NCBI GenBank assembly: GCA_964059195.1
Contig: CAXKWD010000008.1
Coordinates: 46,305,502 to 46,369,501 of the forward strand
Reading direction: 5' to 3'
DNA length: 64,000 nucleotides
From: Ectobius pallidus
Taxonomy: Eukaryota > Arthropoda > Insecta > Blattodea > Ectobiidae
Positions within the stretch are counted from its first letter, which is position 1. Each line of letters starts with the position of its first letter. Made by a program: the position numbers and the translations under genes. Below are positions 1-11,833 of this stretch, one piece after another. A model generated the notes under the pieces. That model was not told where the DNA came from. It saw only the letters and a list, made by a program, of their open reading frames with translations, and searched no databases.

Positions 1-644
1 TTAAGGTAGAGAACATTGTGTTGTGTTTTCTAAGAGCTGGAATCAGACGAGAGAAAATGGTAACAATTTTATTAAGGTAGAGAAAGTCGCGTGATTATTT
101 CAAGAGTGGCAGAACACATGCTGGGGGTTGTGAAATCCGTTTTCGTGAATTTAACATTCAAATTTGGCGGCGTGATGCAGGAGGTGACGTCACAGCTGCG
201 GAAGCAACTCTTCGCCGTTTTCGAAGAGACTAGCGTTCTCAAAATCCTCTTCAGTTTCTTTGGTGGTGACTTTATGCCGCTCTTGCGAAACAAATTGGCC
301 TGTCTTCGCAACGAGTAAGTTAACGTTTAGTGGGAGAAGTCATATAACTCGCACTTGATGAAACTGGACTGGCTTGAAGCATCGCTAGTCTCAGCTCGCT
401 CGTCTTTACTGCCGCATCATGAGATTTTGAGGCTGCCTAAGCACGCGGCACCACAAATTGACGCTTTATGCGTTGTAATTGGGGAATGCAACGGCGAAAA
501 ATATTTTGATGACACGGCTAATGAGTTTATAATGATTAATGGCTTGGTTGTTGCTGCCTTTATTTATTTGTTTATGAATCCACTATTTACTCATATTATT
601 TAGGTAGACTCAGTCTCAAAGTCTACCCTTATGCTACGCCACTG
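1..644. mobile_element. hAT-like terminus, element runs off the left edge
   Basis: The last bases before 644 read, on the reverse strand, CAGTGGCGTAGCATAAGG, the CAGTGGCG start typical of many hAT termini. The element would continue left of the window, so neither the other terminus nor the 8-bp target duplication can be checked. A 13-bp stretch TTAAGGTAGAGAA occurs at the left edge and again near 72. Reading frames at 72-318 and 355-603 have no recognisable domain and I do not call them genes. Confidence 0.4.
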
Positions 645-1307
645 CATGAAAATAAATATAATTTAAAAATAAATAAAGGTTGCAGTAAATATTCGAAATT
701 ACAAAAATAAGGTTCACCTGAAAGAAAAACATCAATACACAATTAGAAATAATATGTTGCCCTGTAACTATATACCAGTATACAAACACTGTGCTATATT
801 TTTTTTCAGTCTGTTTACAATAAGTAACAAGATATAATTTAATTTAATTTTTGTATACTATTGTATACTATTGTATACTATAATTGATAAGGTAAAATCT
901 TTTAATGATGGTTTTAATGATGATTGACTAGTTTCTTTTTTATGTGGCCAACAATTATGGCATATCTCTCATTATATTAGTGAGAGATTTATAGCATTGT
1001 GTCACCTAACAAAAATATATTTACTTACAACTCAGTGAATAATATTTGGCTTTATGTAAATAACTATTTTATTCTTTTACGTAACATTGTAACACAATAG
1101 TCTTGTATAGGTCCTGTGTAAAATTGAATATTCATTATACTTTCAAAGCAATCCCAAAATTTTGTGACTTTTTTGAAGGTTATTTTCTCCTATAAGATAT
1201 CAGGTATAAGGTGGTCAAAATCTTTAGATATCAATTCATGAATACATAACCTCCTTTCCAAAGCTTGAAATTACAATAATTTAATAATAGAATTAGACAT
1301 TTACTAT
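645..1307. other. AT-rich stretch, no gene seen
   Basis: No coding pattern, RNA gene or transposon terminus was recognised apart from the short tandem repeat at 851-880. Confidence 0.5.
851..880. repeat. 10-bp tandem repeat, 3 copies
   Basis: The unit TTGTATACTA is repeated three times without mismatch. Confidence 0.9.
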
Positions 1308-1689
1308 GTTTTCATGCAGTATTCAGATCAATCTGAATATGCTTACCATATTGAAATTATAAAAAAAATGGGAATTCAGATCGATCTGACTCTCAAAGTC
1401 AGACCCCTAAAAAGTAGGATCGTATTGGACTAAGATTGTATGCAAACGCCTTGAAAACGCTACCATGTATTTAGTTCGATCTCAATGTGCTAATCAGACA
1501 TTTTATTGGTTTTCAATGTCCTTGCGATATTTTCGTGTATGGCGAGAAGGGTTTCGTGGGTCGTGGAATGTGAAGCTAGCTCATTCTATGGATTCTCTTG
1601 GAAACATTGTTTTCAACATCATACTGAAAGTTTTGCATGATAACAGGATTGTATTGGAACTCAGATCAATCTGAATTCTGCATGAAAAT
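1308..1689. mobile_element. Fold-back MITE with about 30-bp TIRs
   Basis: The left end (TTTTCATGCAGTATTCAGAT onward) is the near-perfect reverse complement of the right end (...ATCTGAATTCTGCATGAAAA). Each arm also contains the internal palindrome TTCAGATCAATCTGAA. The interior of about 320 bp encodes nothing recognisable. Target duplication and superfamily are not clear. Confidence 0.55.
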
Positions 1690-2645
1690 GTGGTAGGCCT
1701 AATTATTACAAACCAAAACAGGAGGCATATCAACACAATTCAAATTTAAATTAAAATCAATGTTACATTTACATTTAATGTTTACAAACTCAAAACAAGT
1801 GATGATAGCTTTTAAATTAAGGACCATATTACTTTATTACACAAAAATACCTACTCTGAGAATGCTGGACAAATAAGAAATTGTTGGCCTACAAAAAATT
1901 TCAAAGGGGGACCATTTAGAAAAAGGCAGGAAACATTACTGCCAACTGAGATGCCTTTAAAACCTTAGTCAGGCAGGAGATGGGCATGGCAAAGACAAAA
2001 ACAAAATAAAAACACAGACAAAAATGATAATTAAAAATGACAACCAAAACCAAAATAAATTAATTTAAATAACAGAACTTACCATGATGCAACCATCAGG
2101 TTTGCAAGCTAGGAAGGAGGGGAAGATGGGAATGAAGTAAGCCGCCATTATGGCATGTTCATGCCTACAACATACTCGATCAGAAAAAACCACCCGCAAA
2201 CTAAAATTAATTAAAAACCCCAGAAAAAAGGAATAGCAAGCAATAGAAGACAGAAACTACAATAACACAAAATCTACTCAAAATGCACTACAATACTTAA
2301 TACAATGTACTAATGGCTACCAAGTAGAGGGGGGAAGTACTTTGTAATTACATTGTTACTGATCAAATTTAGACAGAGAAACAAAGCAAAACCAATTGCA
2401 AACCTGATGTAGAAGTTGTGACTACATTATCACGACAGAGCTAACATGGCGGCTGTGTTTGTTCAATGGAAAGTTACTCTCCAGACTAATAGTGCTTTAT
2501 AGGGGATAAACTCAATATATCAAGCATTAAAGCGGTGCAGATGTGACAATAGATAGGTAAGCCTGAATTAAACCAAAAAAACTGGACAAAAATCTGGATT
2601 AAGGCTTAAAAGTAGTGAAAACTGCGTCAACTAATCTCTCAGACA
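1690..2645 (+). other. AT-rich stretch, probably includes the LINE 5' UTR
   Basis: No coding potential is visible. The part from about 2430 on, containing CATGGCGGCTG, could be the 5' UTR of the LINE that follows, but its 5' boundary cannot be set from a single copy. Confidence 0.35.
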
Positions 2646-3830
2646 ATGGCGGGAAAACTAGCAGAGCGAGCACAGGGTACCCAAGGAAAAAGTTTGTACA
2701 TTGACAACTATATGTGTGGAAGATGTGATAAAACAGTAAAGAACGGTATTCTATGTAATATGTGTGATAAATATGTACATTTCAGATGCGCAAAAATTGA
2801 TCCAATTCTGAAAAACAACTTGAATTTATCGACTGAATGGTCCTGTGAGGCCTGCATGAATTCCACAGACAAACCTAGAGAATTCGAAACCCCACATGCT
2901 AAGGACAATTATACAGATGTAACAGAAATGCGAGAGGAAATAAAAACTCTCAACAAAATAATAGAAATGTTAAATGAAGAAGTTATGCGTATGAGAAATG
3001 TGGAAAAAACGAGAACCATAAACACTCATCCCAATGAATGGAAGAAGATGAATGAATACAGATCGGGTGGGCATTCAAGCAAACTAAAAGATCTACAGGA
3101 ATTTCCTCCTCTCCAGATATCTAACCGGTTTTCAGTGCTGGAACAACTGAATATACCTACTGAGACTAATACACCAGGAGCAGGCCAAAGCAGACTAGCC
3201 TCTACAGAAAAGGAGAGGCCTACAGTTAGGCCCTACAGAGTACATCGACAGAAGAAAGGAAGAGGAAAAATCCTCATCTTAGCTGACAGTCATGGCTGCG
3301 AATTACCGAGGAAAATGAACGAAATCAATGGAACATCAATAACAACTGCAGTAGTTAAACCAGGTGCAGGAATTAAGAATGTTATGCAAAACATTGAGGT
3401 TAAGTGCAACAACTTTACTAAACAAGACTGTGTAGTGTTAGTTGGTGGTAGCAATGATATCAGTCAAGGCGACCCAATTGACATTATACCAATCTTGGAA
3501 AGCTCTATTAATAAGTTATCACACACAAACGTGGTAGTAGTAAAGTTACCTCAATGCTTCGATAAACACCCAAACTCCTGGGAAAATCAACAAGTAAGAG
3601 AGGTAAACTGTAACATTACCAAACTTTGTAAAAACTTTAAGAATGTTAAAATTATAAATACTGAAAGTGCAGATAGATGCATGCATACTCGACATGGTCT
3701 GCACTTCAACAGATGGGGAAGAAAAGTACTCAGCAGGGTGATAAGTAAAGCAGTGCAAGACTTAGTAACAGGAAATGCAACAGTTGTAACAGATAGTCAG
3801 AAGCTGGCACCAATATCATCGGAACACTGA
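2646..3830 (+). CDS. LINE ORF1 protein with PHD-like finger and SGNH-hydrolase domain
   Basis: A 394-residue open frame. Residues about 24-67 form a PHD-like zinc finger (CGRC, CNMC, HFRC, CEAC pairs). Residues about 95-125 look like a short coiled coil. A basic linker precedes an SGNH/GDSL-type domain at about 208-375: LILADSHG with the nucleophile Ser, then VLVGGSNDI with the Gly and Asn blocks, then a late HGLHFNRWG with the His. ORF1 proteins of CR1/L2-type LINEs bind the element RNA, and the esterase may act on lipids; both roles are family knowledge, not visible here. The start is the first ATG after a stop-rich leader. The frame is intact and is followed 93 bp later by ORF2. Confidence 0.8.
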   Translation: MAGKLAERAQGTQGKSLYIDNYMCGRCDKTVKNGILCNMCDKYVHFRCAKIDPILKNNLNLSTEWSCEACMNSTDKPREFETPHAKDNYTDVTEMREEIKTLNKIIEMLNEEVMRMRNVEKTRTINTHPNEWKKMNEYRSGGHSSKLKDLQEFPPLQISNRFSVLEQLNIPTETNTPGAGQSRLASTEKERPTVRPYRVHRQKKGRGKILILADSHGCELPRKMNEINGTSITTAVVKPGAGIKNVMQNIEVKCNNFTKQDCVVLVGGSNDISQGDPIDIIPILESSINKLSHTNVVVVKLPQCFDKHPNSWENQQVREVNCNITKLCKNFKNVKIINTESADRCMHTRHGLHFNRWGRKVLSRVISKAVQDLVTGNATVVTDSQKLAPISSEH

Positions 3831-3923
3831 CAAAGTCACCACATTTCGAATATCAAAAGACCCAAGCATGATACACAATACACTTTCAATTTTAGACATA
3901 GGCCTACCAAGCTGGATGATACA

Positions 3924-6887
3924 ATGCTAGAATCAAATAACAGCTCGAAGCTTAAGGAAAATGACCTAAAGACAAAAAACCCATTGCTTGAAGTCGAGGA
4001 ATTAAATTATGATTCTATACATCAATTCAAACAACATTCAGAACAGTTTCAGGACAACATCACAATTCTATGCTTAAATGTTCGAAGTCTACGAAATAAG
4101 CTAGAAGAAATTGAAATTTTAGTTTCTGATCTTGATAAATTGGATGTTCTCGTCCTTACTGAGTCATGGCTATCTTGTTCAGAGAGTAAATATTATAATT
4201 TAAATAACTTTACAGCATATCATTCTCATAGGCCAACTAAAGTTGGTGGGGGGATAGCAATATTTGTACGTAATAATTGGAAATCAAAATTTGTTAGTAC
4301 AATTGAAACTGATGATCATAATATATTAGCAATACAAATTAATCAAAACAATGTAAAACTCACCATTGTTGGTACCTACAATGCAAATGTAAACAATACG
4401 CCTATTTTTTTACAGTCTTTTGAGAAAATATTATATTCTTTATGTGAGGATGCATTAGTTGTGGTTGGGGATTTCAACATAAATATTCTGGACAACAAAA
4501 CTCCACATACAAGAGATTATAAATTACTTTATGAGTCCTATGGACTATTATGCTGTAACGTTAAATATCCTACAAGACTTTCAAAAAATTCCAACACACT
4601 AATAGATCATTTTCTTGTCAACCAGCATGGTTACAAATACAATGTAAATAATATTAAGTCAGCCATAAGTGATCACAATATCTTAATTCTGAAAATCGAA
4701 ATTACTTGCAACAAAAACAAGGTCAACAATAATAATCAAAATGCAAATAAAAATAATATCAATAATAATTCAATGGACAGAAATGTAAACAGCCCTATAA
4801 CAACAATATATTATAATAAACTTAATCAATATTTTACGGATGAATTATTTCTTCCGGAAGGAGACATTGATTTTTGCTATGATAAGTTACTAGATTACAT
4901 AGAACGAGGAATTAAACAATTTTCAAGAAATTACCATAAAAAGCAAATGCACAAAACAAGATATAAATCTAATGCACCTTGGATTAATGACAATCTGCTT
5001 TTATTGATCCAAAGAAGAGATATTTTACTTGCATACAAGAAAAGATTTCCTCAAAACGAATCCATTTTATATGAATTTAATAAATTAAGAAAAACTATTA
5101 CCACAGAGAAGAGAAATTTAAAAACAAAGTATTATGAAAATATGTTACAATCTGCATCTGGAAATATCTCTTTGTTCTGGAAAAAAATAAAAGGCATTCT
5201 AACGAATTCAATAACTAATGGATATATAAACCATGGAAATATAGATAAATTAATGTTAAATGGGATAGAGATAAACAACACTGACATTCCCGAAGAGCTT
5301 AATAGTTATTTTGTAAATGTAGGCCCAAAACTTGCGCACGCTTCAGTAATAAAGAATATGGATACTAACCAACAAACTATTGACATAGGTATAAGAAATC
5401 CATTGTATTTAACACCTGTCACACCACATGAGGTTGAAAAGCATATTGAAAGTCTAAAAAACAAAAGAAATGCAACAAAGGATGGAATAACAAACAAATT
5501 TCTAAAGAAAACAAAAAAATCACTAAAATATGCCATTTCAGAACTCATTAACTATTCCTGAAGGGAGTTGTTCCAAAAAAATGCAAAATCGCCAGGGTTG
5601 TTCCCATCTTTAAAGGTGGAGACAGTTCAGATCCAGGAAATTACCGTCCAATCTCAATTTTACCAGCCCTATCAAAAATCTTAGAGAAATGCATGAAGGA
5701 AAGATTAAATAATTTTCTAGAAAAGAACAAAATTCTGTATAAAAACCAATATGGGTTTCGGAAAACTTCATCAACCTTATGTGCTGCAGTAGATATAATA
5801 GCCCAAATTGAGGATGCAATGGATAGTAACAAATTTTCTTCAGGACTATTTATTGACTTAAAGAAGGCATTTGATACTGTAGATCATGAACTACTTTTGA
5901 AAAAACTTGAATGTCTTGGAATAAGAGGAACAGTGTTAGACTGGTTCAAAAGTTACCTAAAAGAACGCACACAATATACTTCAGTAAATGGATTGGACAG
6001 CAATTCCCAAATAATAATTTGCGGGGTCCCACAGGGCTCGATATTAGGTCCCATCCTTTTCCTAATATATGTAAATGATATTCAGACCTTACCTTTACAT
6101 GGCATACCTTCACTTTTTGCTGATGATACTAGTATCTTTTATGTTAGTGATACAGTTGATGGATTATTATCATACATGCATGAAGATCTCAAAATCCTAA
6201 CAAAATGGTTAGGTCAAAATAAACTATCATTAAACACCCAAAAGACAGTCTTCCATAAGCCAAAAACACACTTAGCCATTTCTAAACAGTTAATAAATGA
6301 CAATAAGTTCATAAAGCGAGTAACGGTTACTAAATTTTTAGGCCTAACTATAGACCAACATTTGACTTGGAAAGGACACATCAACAATATATGTAACAAA
6401 ATTTCTCCAGTTATAGGGGCATGTAGGCAAATAAGGGGAATATTGACAACTTCTGGTTTGAGATCCTTATATTACTCACTGATACAGTCTCACATGACTT
6501 ACATGTTATTTATCTGGGGACGTTTTCATAAAGCTGAACTACAACCATTAAGAGTATTTCAGAATAGAGCAATCAGAGTTTTACTAGGTGCACATTATTT
6601 GACACCAACTCACATTAGTTAAAGTAAATGCCATTACATATATGCATAGAGTAGTACATGGTAACATCCACAGTAATTTTCCAATAGAATATAACAAAGA
6701 CTATGAAACAAGGCACAATCAGAACATATACCTCACACATTCTTCAACTGTAAAATATGGGACAAAAGGATTAAAATATTATTTGATCAAAATGTATGAT
6801 GAATTACCACAAGAACAAAAGAATATCATAAATTATAACAAATTTAAATTACAAATAAAACTTTCTTTAAATTCAAAGATTAATTAA
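3924..6887 (+). pseudogene. LINE ORF2, AP endonuclease plus reverse transcriptase, two frame breaks
   Basis: The N-terminal 545 codons hold an exonuclease-endonuclease-phosphatase domain: LCLNVRSLRNK, LTESWL, VVGDFNI and SDHNIL are the conserved blocks. An asparagine-rich linker and the start of the RT follow. The frame is lost near 5560 and resumes as GVVPKKCKIARVV, consistent with loss of one base. The RT continues with the FADD catalytic motif at about 6116-6127. A second break near 6620 separates the C-terminal part, which ends at 6887. The protein would nick target DNA and copy the element RNA by target-primed reverse transcription. Only two lesions in about 3 kb suggest a fairly young copy. 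Confidence 0.85.
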
Positions 6888-7079
6888 GTTCTTTGATATA
6901 GTAATATAACATAGTAATAAATAGACACTATAGAGTAATATATATAGTAATAAATAGTAAATATATATAGAAATTAATAGTAATAAAGTAAAAAAAATAG
7001 TCACTATATATCTATCTTTGTAGGATATTTCCCTTATGTAACTCTTGTATATAATGTACCTCTTGTATTTGCAATTTAT

Positions 7080-7165
7080 GTACAATTGAATGTCATTTTG
7101 TATGTATTGAATGTCATTTTGTATGTATTGAATGTCATTTTGTATATTATTGAGTGCCATTTTGT
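7080..7165 (+). repeat. Tandem repeat in LINE 3' UTR, about 22-bp unit, 4 copies
   Basis: The core GAATGTCATTTTGTATGTATT occurs three times followed by a diverged fourth copy. It lies at the 3' end of the LINE just before the tail, where such repeats are common. Confidence 0.8.
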
Positions 7166-7224
7166 ATATAGCCCCTTAAGGTGAGCTTTGCTCGTTGGGG
7201 TTCAAGTATTACAATAAATAAAAA

Positions 7225-7949
7225 AATGTTACTGTGACCAAGGGAAAAAAAATGCACGAAAACACTACAAAACAAAATTTAAAACAAGACCATGATGGAG
7301 CTACTGAAAACATGTCTAGACAGAAGGGAAGCCATGCTGCGTCTGAATGCTGGAAAGCCAAGATACTCGCAGTAAGCCTGTCGCACAGAGGAAAGGGAGC
7401 AGCAAGCAAAGCTATGCCTAGGCACACTCAACTGAGCAAGGCCGTGCCATTTAGTGACTACTGGAGGAAGCATATGCCATTATACAGATAAAACACACTA
7501 TTTTCGAAATAATGGCACAACTTCGTTGCCATCCAACAGCTGGGAACTTTTGTAAGACAGTTTGCTATCAGGCTTTTAAATTTATAGACCTTCTAAATTC
7601 ATTGAATAAGGCACAATTCACCTTCAGAAACAACTATTTTGCCCCATTTATAAGGTTACCCTATTTTTATGAATAAATATTGGGACATATAATGATAGGC
7701 TATCATTAGATCTACTGGCTTGACCAAGTGATCGAAACATCTTACAGTGCAAACATCATATAATCTCAGCATTTTATTTAACTGAAGAACTACAAAATCG
7801 GAACAGAATTGATATATTTTTAATAAAAAAAAGTGGACATTTTGCTTCCCAAAAAAGGTACATAAAATACGGGGACAGCTGTTTTAAAAAAAGGAGTGTT
7901 CAACCAAATCAGAACAAATGGTAACCTTATCCATTAAATTTTTTCTTCT
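7225..7949. other. Unassigned spacer between two LINEs
   Basis: An 85-codon frame (7234-7491) exists but matches no domain I recognise. The rest is AT-rich with no clear terminus. Confidence 0.4.
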
Positions 7950-9569
7950 TCTTCTTTTTCTCCTTCTTGCTATATAAAAATAGTAAAAAAGCATACTCAA
8001 AGTTGATTAATACAGCAAAAGCAGAACATATTAAGGAGAGTATTAACAAAGCTGAAAATAAAATGAAAGTAACCTGAGACATTATCAATAAAGAAAGAGG
8101 CCAATGCATCACCGATAAAACAGAGCCTTTTGGTGGGATAAAAATAAATAACATAGAAGTAACAGATATAAACCAAATTGTAAACATATTTAATAACACA
8201 TTTATTAGTACAGTAGAACAGTTGATAAATAGGGAGACAAACATCTATGAAAAAGTAGAACAGAGAACACAGATAAGTCAATCACTATACTTACATCCAG
8301 TGAATGAGAGAGAATTGAGAAGAGTCATAAATAAATTAAAACCAAAAAAATCATATGGAAAGGATGAATTCTCAAATTATGCCATAAAACAATGCCAAGA
8401 AGGTCTCATTACACCATTAATAGACATAATAAACGGCTCCTTTAAAGAGGGGATATTCCCAGAAGCATTAAAGATAGTTAAGGTAATACCTGTCTATAAA
8501 AAAGGAGACAAAAAAGACCCTAGTAACTACAGACCAATTTCGCTTATATCAGGTATATAAAAATTATAGAAATAATAGTACAAAGTAGATTAAGTAAGTT
8601 CCTAGACAAACATGATGTGTTAATTAAAGAACAACATGGGTTTAGAAAAAACAGCTCAACAGAAACGGCATTAGAAGGGTTTATAGATAATATAACAAAA
8701 ATATTAGACAAGAAAAAAATTGCAGCAGGCAATTACACATGGACCTTACAAAGGCATTTGACACGGCGCAACATCAGCGGCTGGTAGAGATACTAGGAAA
8801 ATACGGAATAAGAGGACATGCAGGAAAATGGATACAGAGTTACTTGGTAGGCAGGACACAATATGTGCAAATAAATGATCATAAATCAAATATCAGAATG
8901 GTAAAACAAGGTGTACCCCAAGGTTCAGTATTGGGGCCAATACTTTTCAATATATACATCAATAGTATAAAAGAAATTATCACTAACAGCAGAATTTTAC
9001 TTTATGCAGATGATTCAACTCTGATAATAGAAGAAGACAGCAAAGAAAATCTAGAGATTAAAACATTCATAGAAGTCAACAGAATTTATCAATGGCTACA
9101 AAGTAACTCTCTATTCATCAATGCTAATAAAACAATGTGCATGATATTCTCCAATAAACTGATAAATGAACAAATGAACCTAATGATAAATGGTGACAGG
9201 ATAGAAGAAATTCAAGTAGTAAAATACCTAGGAATAAACATCGATTCAAAATTAAACTGGGGAGAACAAACCAATTCTATATGCAATAAATTAAACTCTG
9301 TTATATTTATACTCAAACTAATGTCCAGATATGCTGACACATCATTACTTTTAACAATATATCATAGTGTATTCGAAAGTTACCGTATTTACTCGTCTAT
9401 AGCACCCCCTCACCTATAATACCCCCCGAATTCTCAATGCCCTTCAGGTTTCTGAGTTCAACTTCCGCCATACGCGTGTATTGTGTTGTTGCCTGCCTGA
9501 GAGTTAGTAAGCACGTGAAAACTGAGTTGGAGAGCAAGTTTCGCGGCATCCTTCAAGTTGAGTGTGTTA

Positions 9570-9713
9570 GAATATGCAGCCATGTATGATATCTTATTGG
9601 CGTAAACAGAAAGACAAATTATCAGGAGCAAAAAATGTTGAAATCATTCCGTGGTGTGAAGAAAGGGAGATACGAAATTCAGGCAGTTGCTGCCCAGTTG
9701 GATGACAACATTA
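9570..9713 (+). pseudogene. Remnant of a pogo-like transposase N-terminus
   Basis: In two frames one can read YWRKQKDKLSGA followed by FRGVKKGRYEIQAVAAQL. This resembles the Brinker/CENP-B-type helix-turn-helix start of Jerky/pogo transposases, where YWRKQK is followed by a GKK/R-Y-E block. The nested MITE cuts the sequence at 9714. This supports placing the carrier element in the pogo lineage. Nothing of the DDE domain remains. Confidence 0.5.
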
Positions 9714-10195
9714 GGTTTGTTCGCAAAGCAGGCTCTTTCTTTACACGCGTTCGCAAAGCGAGAATCCGTGATTCTGATTTCAATCTTCTGTTCGCAAAGC
9801 TCTCACGGACAGTTTCTGTACTATAAGAAAAATTTGCAGGCTCTACCATGAATTGTTATCAGAGACATGCGCAGTAACCTATTTTCATGTGCCTGACTCC
9901 TCCCTCCAAATCCTTGCTCCAGATTTATAAGCTAAGGCTACTTATATGTATGAATAATGGAAGATAATTAAAAGTTTCCCAAAATATAGTTCATATTGCC
10001 GATGTATATTGCATGTATAATATGTTAAAGGGAAATATATATTTTATTTGCATATCATATCGATTAAACGCAGAAACTATCGATTCCAAATTCTTGTAAC
10101 CGTTCGCAAAGTGCAAATCACGGGTAAGTTACAGACTGGACATGCGCAGTACAACCAATTCTCAAGCAGTAACGGATTTGCTTTGCGAACAAACC
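9714..10195 (-). mobile_element. MITE with TIR GGTTTGTTCGCAAAGC (copy 1)
   Basis: Perfect termini GGTTTGTTCGCAAAGC at both ends, and TTCGCAAAG/CTTTGCGAA recurs several times inside. The same family occurs in the opposite orientation at 31207-35530, where it is split by a Penelope-like element. It has no coding capacity. The flanking duplication is short and TA-rich. Confidence 0.85.
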
Positions 10196-11448
10196 TATTG
10201 CAATGCTGAGTTAACCTTGAACACCACGCGGGCACGCGCAGCGTTTAGTCACGTGACCCAGTCAGCTGCGGTAATGCAGGAGGGAGCTATACCAAACTGT
10301 TTAAAACTCTAAAGTTAAATTGACGTGATAATTTAACTTTTTGTAAATTAAAAAAAAATGGATTTAAACTATTTTGCGTGTTGATTTAAAGATGCTAAAT
10401 GTGTCTTTTTCTGTTTTTAAAGCATGACAACCCAACCTATGTCATGTGAAAATTTTCACCTATTATACCCTCCCCTATTTTAGAAGTAGAAAATTGTGAA
10501 AAAAATGGGGGTGTTATAGGTGAGTAAATACGGTATATTAGATATGGTATCACTGTTTGGGGTAATTCATCAGAATACAATAATGACAGAATAAGAAAAC
10601 TACAAAAAAAAGCAATTAGAGTCATAGCACAAATGAAACAAACAGAATCATGCAGGGAACACTTTAGAAAATTAGGTATACTCACATACACATCAATATA
10701 TATCAACAAGACCATAATGAGTTTAATAAAGAAACAAGGAAATATTGTAACAAATAAAGACATTCATTCACACAACACAAGACAAAAGAATGACTATAGA
10801 ATAGAAACACATAATCTAAAAAGTTTTGAAAAAAGTCCAAATTATGCAGGAATAAAACTATGGTCCAAGTTGCCTAACTTGCTTAAATTAATACAACAAC
10901 AGAAATGCTTTAAAAACAAGCTCAAGCGATTCCTATTAGAGAAAGCATACTATACTATAAAAGAATACACTGATGAGTAACATAGTTGAGTAGCATCATT
11001 ATTTAGCAATAAGACAATCTGTATAGGAATAAGATAAGATAATTTGTGTAGTACTTAAAATAAGTTAGGTAGCCATAAGATAAGTCATATAGCTATAAGA
11101 TAAAATTTGCAACTTAAATGTTAGTAAACTCAGTAGAATTATTGTAGAATAGACCAGATTTAATTATTGACAAGTCCTATATCATGTAACAATGGAAATT
11201 GTAACCAAATGATCAATGGGATGCTAGTAAACTAAACTAAACTAAACTTAAGGAGCATTGTTTCAAATTGTATTATGTCCACCAGTGGACAAAATTGAGT
11301 TTGATACATTTTGATATATTTTTAAGAGGTGCTCTTTCATGATGTGAAGTCTGTTTGTTTCAAATCATGTTTCACTGACAGTGTAAATGACTGCAGTAAA
11401 ACATCTGTTGTATCGAATCATATTCAGTACTATAAATCATATAATGTC

Positions 11449-11736
11449 TGCAGTGTTTCTGCTTTATGGTGGTTCTATCTACTTAGTATGGTAGGTGTTG
11501 AATTGACACTCACTATAATGTGTAACTAGGCCGTCGGTGTATAAGTAGTAAAGGATAGATGTTCACAGCTTCAGGATCCATGGCAGACTCTGTCTGTCAG
11601 CGTCCTATGCCGGGAAGGAAGGTAGGCTGTCATTGGTCAATGGGAAACACCTGACAGCCGGCTTTATTCAATGTTGCCATATTACATATTAACATACACA
11701 GTCGTACCACACAGGCACTCAACTACATACATTACA
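11449..11736 (-). repeat. Ty3/gypsy 3' LTR (minus-strand copy)
   Basis: Read on the minus strand, a polypurine tract (AAGGGGGGAGGAG, 11737-11750) is followed by TGTAATGTATG..., ending ...ACACTGCA. It matches, in inverted orientation, the interrupted LTR at 12888-14137. Length is about 288 bp. It contains the intact site at which the other copy received the CCCTAGTAGCAC element. Confidence 0.75.
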
Positions 11737-11833
11737 CTCCTCCCCCCTTAACTTTTTACTATTTCACTAATTTAGTAGTAACTTACTCAAGTAATATTTA
11801 TAACAAAAAAATGCACAGTAAACATGACAATAG

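Larger units (their letters stand above)
2646..7220 (+). mobile_element. Nearly full-length non-LTR retrotransposon, CR1/L2/Daphne-like group
   Basis: The order is ORF1 (zinc finger plus SGNH-type hydrolase), ORF2 (apurinic endonuclease plus reverse transcriptase), a 3' UTR with short tandem repeats, and an AATAAATAAAAAAA tail near 7211. An esterase-like ORF1 combined with an APE-type endonuclease is known from CR1/L2-related elements of the Jockey superfamily. The clade name is inferred from domain content only. ORF1 is open, but ORF2 carries two disruptions, so this copy should not be autonomous. Confidence 0.85.
9383..10533. mobile_element. pogo/Tc1-mariner-like non-autonomous element, TA duplication
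   Basis: The left terminus CCGTATTTACTCGTCTATAG and the right terminus (reverse strand CCGTATTTACTCACCTATAA) form TIRs of about 25 bp. TA flanks both sides (9381-9382 and 10534-10535). Excision in silico restores the host LINE reading frame exactly. The interior keeps a transposase N-terminal remnant (9570-9713) and is itself interrupted by a MITE (9714-10195). Confidence 0.85.
7965..10980 (+). pseudogene. Reverse transcriptase of the second LINE, interrupted and frameshifted
   Basis: Readable blocks in order are: KAYSKLINTAKAEHI and an in-frame stop near 8075; KLKPKKSYGKDEFSNYAIK and VIPVYKKGDKKDPSNYRPIS (8222-8550); a frameshift near 8550; QHGFRKNSST; a frameshift near 8735; DLTKAFDTAQHQRL, QGVPQGSVLGPILFNIYINS and LLYADDSTLI (8739-9381). 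Removing the insert 9383-10533 and one TA gives continuous reading through ESYIRYGITVWGN. The C-terminal segment (10633-10980) with NYAGIKLWSKLP is typical of LINE ORF2 tails. The copy cannot make a functional enzyme. Confidence 0.8.
7950..11250 (+). mobile_element. 5'-truncated LINE interrupted by a nested DNA transposon
   Basis: RT coding sequence begins abruptly near 7965 without an endonuclease, runs to 9381, is cut by the pogo-like element at 9383-10533, and resumes to 10980. A 3' UTR ends in a short ACTAA repeat (11228-11250). The RT differs from that of the preceding LINE (YADD catalytic motif instead of FADD), so this is a different family. Confidence 0.8.

Noticed and set aside
1465..1674. 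69-codon frame as a gene
   Set aside because: It lies inside the fold-back MITE and has no recognisable domain.
7234..7491. 85-codon frame as a host gene
   Set aside because: No domain, no splice or promoter context, lies between two LINEs.
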